Shown here in pieces: positions 45,701 through 55,662 of a DNA stretch of 64,000 bases. The translations under genes and the position numbers were made by a program. A model generated the notes under the pieces. That model had not been told where the DNA came from, ran no database searches, and saw only the letters and a list, made by a program, of their open reading frames with translations. The stretch's first letter is position 1; every line of letters begins with the position of its first letter. This DNA is from Brassica napus (Eukaryota > Streptophyta > Magnoliopsida > Brassicales > Brassicaceae). The stretch covers positions 47,005,218-47,069,217 of the forward strand of contig NC_063448.1 of NCBI RefSeq assembly GCF_020379485.1. Direction: 5' to 3'.

Positions 45701-46793
45701 TAAGATTACCTGCCGAGTTTGATAGGTGTGACGTTGCCCCAGAATCCATGTACCATTGACTGTCTGTCGGATCAACAAGCGTCAGGGTGTTGAAAGCGTT
45801 GGCAAAGTCCACCGTTGGTTGATATTTCTGGTTTGAGTTTGGAAACGGCATCTGTTGCTGTTGGAGTGAAGGTCGGGGTCCAAGGATTCTTTGTTGAGCC
45901 ATTTGATGAGGAACTGGAGACCAAGGAGCGTATTGTTGATGCCACATCGGATAGCCGTTTGTCCAAAGGAGCAGGCCATTGTTGATATTGTGGTCGTGGT
46001 TGATATCCGTTGTTGCGTCCACGTCCACGTCCACGGTGTCCACCTCTTCTCCCGCCTCTGTTATTTGTGTTTCGTTGTTGTCGTTGTTGAGTAGGAGGTT
46101 CATCTCGACGGTTCTGAGAAGAAGCTTCAGCAACCAAGACTTTGGTAGAGGATGAAGAATCGTCCAGGGAAGAGCCATATTTTTTCGAACGATTGAGACG
46201 CTCCTCCTCTAGCATGAGCATGGAACGCGCTTCATCGTAGGTTGGAAATGGTTGGCGATGCATGATGACATTGAAGATGTTGTCGAAGCGAGGACTGAGA
46301 CCGTTCAACATGTATGTGACGAGAGTGCGTTCAGACACCAGAGCATCAACGTTGGTGAGGAGATCGGCTAGAGACTCATTTCTTGACAGTATGCATGAAT
46401 CGTGAGGTCTCCGATCTCTTTGGTTCTGAGACTGTTGTCCAACTGGATTGCTCGAGCCTCTTTATTGTTTCTGAAGAATTTTTCGATACGCACCTAGATC
46501 TCTCTTGAAGTGCCTCCCGTTTTGAATGTGCTTTTGAAGAGGTCCTTCGAGAGTGTGCCGTACAGCCAGAGTTTGACGATGCCGTCTCTCTTCTTCCAGA
46601 GGTCATCATTGTCATCAGCTGGTAACGTGGTGCCATCGAGATGGCCTGCAACGTCAAAGCTCTGACAATGAGTGAGAAATAACTCACGTCAGGCATCATA
46701 GTTATGGTCATCGATGTAAAGAATGAGGGGAATGTGTGACTTAATGTTTGTCACACCATATGGGCGTTCCAGAACAGCATCGTTATTAGCCAT
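42716..46793 (-). pseudogene. Copia gag-pol polyprotein (broken)
   Basis: Gag starts at ATG 46793 (MANNDAVLERPYGV), passes through stretches ending TYDEARSMLMLEEERLN near 46210, and has an Arg/Gly-rich region (GGRRGGHRGRGRGR). A frameshift near 45975 leads into the pol frame: protease WYMDSGATSHL near 45750, GAG-pre-integrase HRRLAHPSDQTL near 45330, integrase DDE region (YSDLWTSPV, CDNGGEYNN, SERMIRTINNAVRSL), and reverse transcriptase (NQLDVQNAFLHG, LYVDDIIITAS near 43640). A stop at 43509-43511 interrupts it. RNase H with ADWAGCPSTRRSTSGY and HIEIDIHFVREKV continues from 43459 to 42716, with a further stop near 43072. Not functional as it stands. Confidence 0.88.
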
Positions 46794-46878
46794 GAGAGAG
46801 TGAAATTTGAGAGAGTAGAAAGCGTGTAAGGGTCGAGGATTTAGAAAAGAAGAGGAAGGAGATTTGAGGAACGAGAAC

Positions 46879-46890
46879 CCTCTGATACCA
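46879..46890 (-). other. Primer-binding site, initiator Met tRNA type
   Basis: On the minus strand TGGTATCAGAGG directly follows the 5' LTR. It is complementary to the 3' end of initiator methionine tRNA, the usual primer of plant Copia elements. Confidence 0.85.
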
Positions 46891-47042
46891 TGTAAGTAGA
46901 TCAGTTTCCCTTGAATTGTTATGTATATTTCATCACAATATATAGTACATTTGGTTACAAGATATCAGGAATAATATCGTTGACTATATAGAATATTCTA
47001 GGATAATATCTAATCTAGGAGATTGATAGTTATCCTCTTTCA
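46891..47042 (-). repeat. Copia 5' LTR
   Basis: 152-bp partner of 42555-42706 and, because the element is on the minus strand, its promoter-bearing LTR. Confidence 0.92.
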
Positions 47043-47219
47043 TATCACACATAATTATTTACTCTACTTTATTTACTTATATAATCATATTCGTATATCA
47101 AACGACCAAACCACATTAGCAAGCATCATCGACATTTCACATATTCATTCATCTATCTGCTATGATTTTTTCTTACCGTCTGGTTTGGTTTACATCGACG
47201 ATGTTCATTTCATCATATT

Positions 47220-48345
47220 TCAAGACTCATTCACGAACCCCGTACCATAACCACTTGACCTTATGAACTTCTTTAGGAGAAGAACCACGATTGCGACTGT
47301 GAGCCCACGTGAACAGTCTGTCATCAGCTGGCTTCTGAGCCCCTTTTCTAACCATACTTTCCTCACAACTTCCAGAAGCTTTTGCCGCAACCTCAATCGT
47401 TGCTAAAAGTTCTGCAGTGGGATTCACATTAGCAGCTGTATTGACTGCTTCAGCTGCTTCTTCGATTATTAGATCATCAGCAGCTGTAGTATGTCTTATA
47501 GCAGTTGACGGCTCTTCCACTACCATTATGGGCTTCCTGTGGTTCAGTTTGTGAGTGAGCTACTGACTCAGCGGAAGGTGTTTGGTTACATTCCAGATGA
47601 ATAGGTTTTGTAACCACTGTTGCTTTGCTAAGGACGTGGTGATGAATCTGCACTTATTAAGAGCACATGATTGTTTCTAAAGTTGAACAATAATAACAGA
47701 TATGTCATATATCATTAAGAGAAAACAAATCATATCAAGTACATAAAGAAAGAAAGGCTCAAGAGTTAAAAACAAAAGGAGATTATTAACACTAGGATGG
47801 TGTGAGAAAAGTTGAAACCAAATGCTTTCCCACACTCGACTTGTTCAGTAGCCCCAATCACGATAAAACATGTATTCAAATTCATATACTCTTAACCACA
47901 ATAGCTGTTCAAAATTTAAAGGATGTCTAGAGGGTTTATACCTCATGAATAAGTTTTTGACGTTCAGGGGAGCCATACTTGGGTGGTGCCTCGGGTGATT
48001 TAATGGGCCAGTGTACGTCTCTCTTCCTTTGGATAATCTACAGAACCTAGTGCTCCATTGGGGCTGGTAGGCTTAAATATGCGATGAGAGCCACCAAAGC
48101 AGAGTGTGAACTGCAAAGAAACAAATCTCAAACATACGAAGAGCAAAGAGCTGTATTAGGCTCTTTTATAAACAAACACGGTAACTGTCAAGATATATAA
48201 GTTAACAAAAGCTGGTGACTTTACCACTCCATTCCAATGCAGCTGAATCCTCCCATGATAAATCCCACCTTCCAGGTCCTCTAATGGCGAATTGCCGCTC
48301 AAATATGTTCTCCTACAAGTTTGAATAGACAGATCAATCATCTAA
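47220..48345 (-). pseudogene. UBC32: Relic of a UBC32-type E2 ubiquitin-conjugating enzyme
   Basis: Three exon-like islands on the minus strand match the ER-anchored UBC32 (UBE2J type) E2. Island 1 (about 48320-48218) reads ENIFE-R-QFAIRGP in one frame and GGIYHGRIQL in another. Island 2 (48110-47942, with acceptor and donor) reads SALVALIAY, PNGALGSVDYPKEERRT and PPKYGSPERQKLIHE across three frames. Island 3 (47647-47220) reads VEEPSTAIRHTTAADD, QKPADDRLFTW, then, after a shift, the tail anchor LTVAIVVLLLKKFI and GTGFVNES stop. The exon with the catalytic Cys (TKICLSI region) is missing between islands 1 and 2. UBC32 acts in ER-associated degradation. The place beside the REM22-like gene is where At3g17000 (UBC32) lies in Arabidopsis. 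Confidence 0.85.
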
Positions 48346-48408
48346 ACTCATCTAACACATTGCCTACACTCAATCTGGAAAAAAAAACTAAGTATCGTCG
48401 ACAGAGTG

Positions 48409-48556
48409 GTTTGAAATAAACTTTGGTTCGGTGGAAAAAAAAATTACATGATTGATCTGTCTATTTAAAAATTAACCGAATGGTTTGAAATAAACGTTGG
48501 TTCGGTTGGTTCGGTTTGACTCGGTTCGGTCCGTTTTTTTTTGCTCACCCCTACTT
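48409..48556. repeat. Repeat remnant rich in GGTTCGGT
   Basis: TGGTTTGAAATAAAC and TTGGTTCGGT occur twice (about 48409 and 48480), followed by GGTTCGGTTTGACTCGGTTC and ending GCTCACCCCTAC, a hAT-like edge. No left end. Confidence 0.4.
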
Positions 48557-48593
48557 TCTATATGGTGCAGATAGTTGTCTATATATATATATA

Positions 48594-48618
48594 CTAGTGG
48601 TATGTCCGCGTTACGCGC
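48594..48618 (-). mobile_element. Helitron 3' terminus, minus orientation
   Basis: On the minus strand a GC hairpin GCGCGTAACGCGGA is followed 8 bases later by CTAG, then a T in the host (TATATA). This is the terminal form of crucifer Helitrons (hairpin, CTRR, insertion before T). The element would extend toward higher coordinates; its TC end was not located. The 48.6-50.7 kb interval, including a promoter-like CTATAAATAGG on the minus strand near 50365, may be its cargo. Confidence 0.6.
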
Positions 48619-50753
48619 AAGATAGTTGTTGATTGTGCAGCCAAGTGAGTTGTATGTGTTTGAAATTGTTTGTGTTGATATTTTTACTTTAAATTTTGAT
48701 TCTCTGGCTCTAAAATGGTGGTGAGTTTTTCTGGCTAGTTTAGTAGAACTTATTAATGTTTTTGATATATGTATGTAATGGTGCTTGTTCCTGTGATAGT
48801 TGTAAACACGTTAATTGTGCGTAAAATTTAGTAAATTATTTGGTCCACTTATATTTTTGGAAGGCCATTGCATTATTTATGAAAAAGTGAGTTTGAATTT
48901 TTCAATTTTATAAAGCAAACAGATTTCTTAAGAATCATTATTAGCTTTATTGTTGGTTTAATTAAATTCAACAGAATGCTTATGATGTGATAAAAACATG
49001 TTTTAACTTTCATACTACAATTTTGTGAATGCCATGAGATAACTTTATAATTATTTAAAATAAAAGAGTTTTATACAATCACATACCAAATGAAAAGAGA
49101 AAGAGTTTTCTTTCATGTAACATAGTAAATAGTCTGATAAAGTTTAGAATTGAAGAAATGTTAAACTCAAAGGTACAATAATTAACTTAATGGAGAAGAT
49201 AAAATTCATGTTTTCTGTTAAATTTCTAAATATGGTAAATTTTATAATATTTAGGGTCTAACATGTGACCATTATAGGAACATTAGGAATGAATAGAAAA
49301 AAAAATGCAGAGGAAAAAAATTAGAGGAATGAAAAAAAAAATATTCCTTATCAATTTTAGTGAGGATCAAATTTGTTCTATATTCCTTTAAAATAAAAGG
49401 AATGAAAAAGAATGCAAAGGAAAAACTATTCCTTATAAATGGTAAAAAAAATTAGGAATAGCAAGGAATGCATTATTCCCTTTCATTCCTTGGTCACCAG
49501 TTAGACCCTTAGATTTTTTTGATGATGTGTCAATTTGTGATTCTTTACTTGATGATATGTTTCCATGAAAAAAACAATATTCTACTTTGCTAATAGAAAT
49601 ATATTTATTAGAATTTATTACTTTCTTAAAAAAATTATGATTTGATTATGTAATAAGTACAGTTGTATTTTTCTTTCAGTTATCATGTGAATATTTTAAA
49701 TTTGAGCTTGGTAACCACTAAAGAAAAAACTATCCATGATATTTTTTTTTGCTTTTATTTCCATTGGTTAGTTTTGATGAAACGTCAAAAAAGAATATAG
49801 TGAATGGATTTTCTTTTTCTCGTTCTTATTAATAATTTTTAGTTTTTTTGTTGTTTTATATTTTGTGTTAGATCATGTTAAAATTTCAATAAAATTTTAT
49901 TTTTAATCAATTTTTTCACAAAATTCAAGTTCAATAATGTATTTTTTAGAGAAAAAAACTACTGCTTTATTTGTTATATCTCTACTGCCCTCTCTGGCTA
50001 TAGTAGAAGATTGCGATAATAGAAGAAGATCGCGAGACGAAAGATGAGCATAGACTTGTCTTCGTGTTCATAAATATAGTAGTGTACAAAATTGGTGAGG
50101 AACACATGGACGCTAGAAGGATGAGGAATTCGTCGATTGCTAATCTGCTATGACTGATGCCGTCATTAAGAAAAAAACTATTTCATTCCCGAGGAATGGA
50201 GGATTGGAGTTAATTCAGGCTGGAAGAAAAAGAAGCGATACGAATATGATAGCAAGTCATGAAAGGTTTTGGGTGATTGGCTATTACCCTATTTTAAAGA
50301 TGGTTTAGGCTATAAGAGATTAGAATGGAGTAGGTCTTTATAACATCAACAACACCTATTTATAGGTCGAGCTTGTATCTGTTACAGACTTGAATTTGAA
50401 TAAATGAGACGGAGTGGGAGGGGAGAGGTGAGTGGAGTTTGATGATTGAATTAAAGCAAGAATTTAAAAAAAAGGGAGAAACGTTACAGGAAATCTCATC
50501 GGAGAAGATGGCTAACGATGAGTTACAGCGTCAAACTGAAGAAGAGTGTACAACTAAACCTAAACACCAAGTGGGCCAGAAAGATAAAGTTTGAAAGCCC
50601 AATGAATAAACAGAAAGCTTGACTACTCCTCCGCGAGTTAGAAACACACAAAAAAAGCTTCGCGAATTAGATGCAAAAAGAAAAATAAGAAGTTCTTCGA
50701 CACGTGTCGCAAAATGAAAGTAGGAGGGATGACGTGGCACATTGTGGATAGTT
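48619..50753. other. AT-rich presumed Helitron interior
   Basis: Apart from the MITE at 49254-49508, no coding region is recognised. Around 49980-50730 the composition becomes less AT-rich and looks like captured gene or promoter sequence, but no protein family could be named. Confidence 0.35.
49254..49508. mobile_element. Tourist/Harbinger-type MITE, 255 bp, TTA duplication
   Basis: The ends are GGGTCTAACATGTGACCA and, reversed, GGGTCTAACTGGTGACCA (16 of 18 match). TTA lies immediately outside both (49251-49253, 49509-49511). The inside is built from repeated GGAATGAA/TTCATTCC and ATTCCTT units that can fold back. No coding capacity. Confidence 0.85.
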
Positions 50754-53285
50754 TCTCTTCTACTTTATCTATCATATATCAAAGTAGAAATACTTTAAAC
50801 TTTTGTTTGGCAACATAAATAGCAGGTAAAAAATAGTGTTATTTGGAAATATAGATAGCAATATATTAAAGAAAAAAAGTAATGAAGTTATGTTATCAAG
50901 AAAAATTGAAAATTCATTATATTATAAAAATATATATATGGGTCAGCTTTAAAATATACGAAAACGTCTGGTCCAATCTAATTACCTAAAAAGATCTTTG
51001 TCTAAAATAATCATAAAACTAAATTTAAATTTTATATACATTTTTCAAATCAAAATATTAATTTAAAATTGATTTATATCAAAAATTGATTCAAGAATAT
51101 GCATATATTCAAAAATTGATTTTACTAAAATGTTTTTTTATAACCATTATAAAATGTTATAAATATATTTAAGAAAAATACAATACAAACAATTTCAAAC
51201 ACCAACGTAAATTATAATTTTTATATTTCATATTAAGTTTTAAAAATATAAGATATATGATTATTTATATGATGGTACGCATAAAATAGTATTAATTATA
51301 TGATTACTTATATGATGGTAGGTAAAAAACATGATTAATTATATGATGACACATATATGTTATTTAATAGTGACATGAAAAAATAAATAACAACATATTT
51401 TTACAATATTATATCTTCTATCTTGTTAAGGTAGAAGTACCTTTGGAAATGTTTGGAAACAAGAATAACATAATTAAAAATAAATATAATATTGTTTGAA
51501 AATATTGATAGCAATATATTAAAAAAAATAATGAACTTATGTTATTAAAAAAAAATTGAAGTCCATTATATTTTTATAAATTATCTGTTTGGACCAGATT
51601 TAAAATATACGAAAATGACTCAATCTAATTATTATTTTTTGTGCAACTGGTCCAATCTAATTAACTAAAAACATATTTTGTCTAAATTAATCATTAAACA
51701 AAATTCAAAACAAAAATTGATTCAAAAATATACATGTATTCAAAAACTGAATTTTACTAATGTATTTTCCAATAATCATTATAAATTTGTTTTCAATATA
51801 TATAAAAAATACAATACAAAGGAACAAATAGATTTAGTAAATTTTCTTTCTAATTTTTTTTATGAACCACCGAAATAGAATTAGATATACAATACTAGAA
51901 ATAGCTATAATATTTGGGTTACAATATCAAATAAACAATGAAACAAAAAAAATAATATATGAATGTATTAGTATTTCTTTATTCGTATTACAAATACAAT
52001 AATAGTCAAATAATAATATATAACTGGACTACAATTTTTAAAATCCAACAACTACCAATTAGTGATGAATTTATAATGTTCTTACAGGATGTGAAACTTA
52101 TAGAAAGCATACCACCGAGCAGGACTCAGATGGTAGATAGAGTTTGATGGAATTTCACAAATAATGAAAAATATACGGTCAAATCAGGTTATCAGGTAGA
52201 GCGAGTCTACCCAAATCGGGAAAGATCACCAGTAATGTTTGGACCCACAGTAGATTTATCGAAGTCATTCTGTTGGAAAATACGGTGTCCACCAAAGTTA
52301 AAACATTTCCTTTGGCAATTGGTAACATGGTGTGTCGCAGTCAAGAAAAATCTGCAAGCGCGAGGGTTAACTGGTGATATATGTTGTGCAAGATGCGGTG
52401 CTAACGAGAAATCGATAAACCATGTGTTTTTTGAATGTCCCCCAGCAATTCAGGTTTGGGCTCTCTCACAGATACCATCAAATCCAGCTATTTTTCCAAC
52501 AAAGACTCTATTTACAAATATGGATCATCTTTTCTGGAGAGTTCTCTCGCAATTAGAGGATCATCAGTTTGCATGGATACTATGATATATTTGGAAAGGA
52601 CGGAATAATAAAGTTTTTAGCAATTTGGATATAGATCCTAGGGATACACTTAAATTGGCAGAAACATAATTAGCACTTTGGACGGAAGCGCATATAGTAA
52701 AAGAACAGAGAACAGTATCACAAGCCGATGTTATGCCTTTACCGGAGATTCCAGGTCGATAGTGTTTCACAGATGGTTCTTGGAAGGAAAATGATAATTT
52801 TTCTGGACATGGTTGGTTCAGTACTTTAGAAGGGTTTGCCGGGTTGATGGGAGCACAAAATGTTCAGACTAGTCTTTCGCCTCTCCATGCAGAGATGGAA
52901 GCACTACTCTGGGCAATGGAATGTATGAGGAATTTACGTCAATTTCAGGTCACGTTTGCTACGGATTGTTCTCAATTGGTGAAGATGGTTTCGGAACCAG
53001 AAGAATGGCCAGCGTTTGCAAGTTGTTTGGAAGATATTAAAGTCCTGAAAGAAAGTTTCCTCCAGTCAGAGATCGTTCATGTACCACGAACGAAAAATTC
53101 AAAGGCGGACAGCCTAGCACGCAGTGCCAGGAAGCAACCGTCTTTTGTCGTTCACATGGATCAATATTCTTCGATTTGGTTTACAGAGTCTGTATGAATC
53201 TGTATAAATTGATGAAAAAAAAAACAAAAAACAAAAAAAACAAATTAAAGCAAACACATGTGCATACGCACGGGTTAATATCTAG
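50754..53285 (+). mobile_element. Nested or tandem Helitron pair ending at 53285
   Basis: Two Helitron-like 5' starts occur: TCTTCTACTTTATC...AAAGTAGAAATAC at about 50756 and TCTTCTATC...GGTAGAAGTACC at 51414. The roughly 470 bases after each are diverged copies of one another (ATAGCAATATATTAAA, GGTCCAATCTAATTA, TTGATTCAA blocks in the same order). One 3' end is present: CATACGCACGGGTTAATAT then CTAG at 53282-53285, followed by T. The inner element is about 1.87 kb and carries a LINE 3' fragment. Which start pairs with the 3' end is not settled. Confidence 0.55.
52014..53248 (+). mobile_element. LINE 3' fragment (zf-RVT and RNase H) inside the Helitron
   Basis: The plus strand reads part of the reverse-transcriptase tail (DVKLIESIPPSRTQMVDRV, stop, WNF), the zinc-binding region from about 52180 to 52470 (KSFCWKIRCPPKLKHFLWQL, CCARCGANEKSINHVFFECP), then the RNase H-like domain from about 52770 (CFTDGSWKENDN, PLHAEMEALLWAMECMRNL, VPRTKNSKADSLARSARKQ) to a stop at 53197 and an A-rich tail from 53212. 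In-frame stops at about 52146, 52583, 52667 and 52760 show decay. It is the same family as the LINE at the window start. Confidence 0.88.
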
Positions 53286-53386
53286 TTTATTATTATAAAT
53301 AGACAGAGAAAGAGAGAGATAAACCCTAAATTTTGAAGGCTATTTACAAAAAAAAAAAAGATTCCATCAGTGAAACAAAAGCGACT

Positions 53387-54282
53387 ATGATATCGGACCT
53401 TCCAACGGATGTGGCAGAGGATGTTCTCTCTAGGCTTCCGGTGACATCTCTGGTAGGAGTACGATTTGCTTGTAAAAAGTGGAACACTTTAACCAAAGAT
53501 GAGGGGTTTATAAAGAAGCACCTCGGTAAGAATCAGTGGAGGAAGGTGGTGATGCTGCTGGACTATAAGGTTTATTTAATGAACGTCGATCTCCTCACTC
53601 CATCTTCTTTAGAGCGTATAGGTAAGCTCGTTAACTCTACAGTTGTAACTCTAACTTGTGGAAAGTTGTTGTTGATGTCATCCCTGACTGGAGTATAGAG
53701 TTTTATCAACGTGGCGTGTCTCTAAAGGGCAACACTTACTTGTTTGCTGAAGAGAAGCTTGTCGATGTAGCTCCAGGAACAGAGATATCAGATCTCCGTG
53801 ATTTCTTACTTTGTTTTGATTTTACAAAAGAGAGGTTTGGGCCGCGTCTGCCTCTGCCTTTTCACTCCTTCGGAGACATAGTGACCCTCTCTAGTGTTGG
53901 AGAAGAGAAGCTTGCTGTGTTATTTCAGAAACAAGGTTTGCCTCCATACACGGTCAAGATTTGGATTAGTAGTAGCAAGATCGAGCCCGATGCAGTGTCG
54001 TGGAACAAGCTGTTCCTAAGTGTTGATATGAAACCACTCACGGGTTTCCTGTTTCTTGACAACGGTGGGAGTTTCTTCGTTGACGAAGACGAGGAGGTGG
54101 CAGTGGTTCTTGATAAAGCCAGAGGTAAGTTTCGCCTCACTCACAACATTGCTTGCATCATTGGTAAAAATGGACACTTCAAACAAGTGGATCTCGGAGA
54201 ACGCGCAGATCCTTCTCTTAAGCTCCCCACAAATATCCCAGTTGTGTGCTCTTATGTTCCTAGCTCTGTAGACATCATGTAA
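53387..54282 (+). pseudogene. F-box protein with FBA-type C-terminus, internally deleted and frameshifted
   Basis: ATG at 53387 opens an F-box, [20 protein letters not shown] then [20 protein letters not shown] (residues about 3-45), the SKP1-binding part of SCF ubiquitin ligases. The frame stops at 53698. A second frame, entering near 53640 with [13 protein letters not shown], continues the associated domain ([68 protein letters not shown]) to a stop at 54282. The two parts join around 53630 with roughly 90-110 residues of the usual FBA region missing and a frame change, so it is probably a pseudogene, though a truncated F-box protein could be made. F-box genes of this type are abundant in the At3g16-17 region. 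Confidence 0.8.
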
Positions 54283-54934
54283 ACTGCACACCAGTATCTA
54301 TTAAATCTGCCGCTGTCCGTTTTCTTACCCTTTTTTTTTTATCAGTTATCTGGTCTCTGAACTTGATGGCCTATGCTTTCTTCGCTTTTGTTCATCTTAT
54401 TTATATTTTCAATCAAATACTCGTGTTGTGAACTTGTATGGCTTCTTCCACCATGTATTTGATATCCTTTGCACCTTAAGACTTTTGTTTAATTTTAGGG
54501 ATTCAACAATGTAATGTTTACTGGGTCACTATTCTTCTTTAGAGCTTAACCTTACTGCACATCATCATCTCCTAAGATACATGCATGGTTCCAGTTAAGC
54601 AAAATTATACGTGTAGACAACTAGAATAACGTATGCCACTAAAAATTGAGTTTGTATTTTTGTTCTTTACAAAGCATGCCATTATTCACCCTTCCAAGTA
54701 GAAAAAAAGTTCCAGATGCTAGCACATCTACCTGAGATGGATGTAATTTGATATTCATATGTAAAAGAATGTTCTTAAAAGCTTGAAACATGTCTTTGAC
54801 TTATCAGCTCTGATCATGTCATGGAGGAGATGAGCTAGGCCAAAAGCTGCTGCTTAGATACTGCATCACATATCACATTATTTAGTTGGTATGTTTAAAG
54901 CAAGCATAATACAGTTACGGCTCTAATTTAGTTC
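54283..54934. other. Intergenic DNA downstream of the F-box pseudogene
   Basis: 3' flank with poly-pyrimidine stretches; no coding or repeat feature recognised. Confidence 0.5.
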
Positions 54935-55590
54935 TTACCTTCACCAAACATCTTCTTCAAAGCGTGGCAATTACAAGCCAGGTTAAGAAAGTGTTCTTTG
55001 AAGACATCTGCATTTTCAGCTTTAGAGCAATACTTTCCACAAGTTAAGAGACAAAAGATAAACGATTATTAGAGATTTGGTAGCCATTTCATGGAAATTA
55101 AATAAGGAGAGTATCGTAAATTTTACCAACAGATCCGACCATGTGACGGAGTAGGGGGGCCGCATGTCCACGGAGGCTGGATATACAGGCTGACAGCTGC
55201 TGCATAATAAAATCACTTAAATCATCTAAATGTACAAAGAAGAAATAATTCAGTTGGGCTTGAAGTTAGTTCACACCTCCATCCAACATCTTCTTTAACA
55301 CGTGAACAGCATATGTATTAGTATTAGAAGCAAGGCTAAGAAAATGCGGATGAAGTTCTTTGAATACACGCTCTAGAGAGTCATTGGTAGCATTTTGGAG
55401 CTGTTCTTTGAAGTATGACAAATCATCTGGCCACAAAGAGAATGAACTTTCAACTCTTTGACTTCAAAAGATATTATTCAAATATGCATTGAAAATGTGC
55501 TCAATTTCCTAACTTACCTATGACTGGTGCAAATTGGTTGTCAAGATCAGTTTCTACTAACAGATCCGATAAGCAGCTTCAATCTTATGT
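54935..55590 (-). pseudogene. Exon islands of a possible PUF (Pumilio-like) repeat protein
   Basis: Four short exon-like islands on the minus strand show two versions of one pattern. In order they read DLLVETDLDNQFAPVI with donor (about 55562-55521), DDLSYFKEQLQNATNDSLE and HPHFLSLASNTNTYAVHVLK with both splice sites (about 55425-55280), QLSACISSLRGHAAPLLRHM (about 55200-55130), and AENADVFKEHFLNLACN (about 55020-54940). The spacing and SSL-GH and HVLKKML features resemble PUF RNA-binding repeats, but each island is short and I cannot confirm the family. No start codon or complete frame is present. It is either a relic or exons of a gene cut by the neighbouring CACTA element. Confidence 0.4.
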
Positions 55591-55662
55591 GGTGCCTAAA
55601 GGAAATAAACACACACACACACGACGCATATATAATAAACGCTTCTTACAATGGTCCATAAG

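Larger units (their letters stand above)
42555..47042 (-). mobile_element. Complete Ty1/Copia LTR retrotransposon, coding region decayed
   Basis: Two 152-bp LTRs starting TG and ending CA bound the element, and the 5-bp target duplication tatca is present on both sides (42550-42554, 47043-47047). Read on the minus strand it contains a primer-binding site, gag, protease, integrase, reverse transcriptase and RNase H in Copia order, then a polypurine tract. The LTRs are unusually short for Copia elements of this length. They differ at about 5 of 152 positions (about 97% identity), a moderately recent insertion. The coding region has at least one frameshift and several stops. Confidence 0.95.

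Noticed and set aside
52235..53197. Host ribonuclease H-like gene
   Set aside because: The zf-RVT region precedes it, several stops interrupt it, and an A-tail follows; it is a LINE 3' end.
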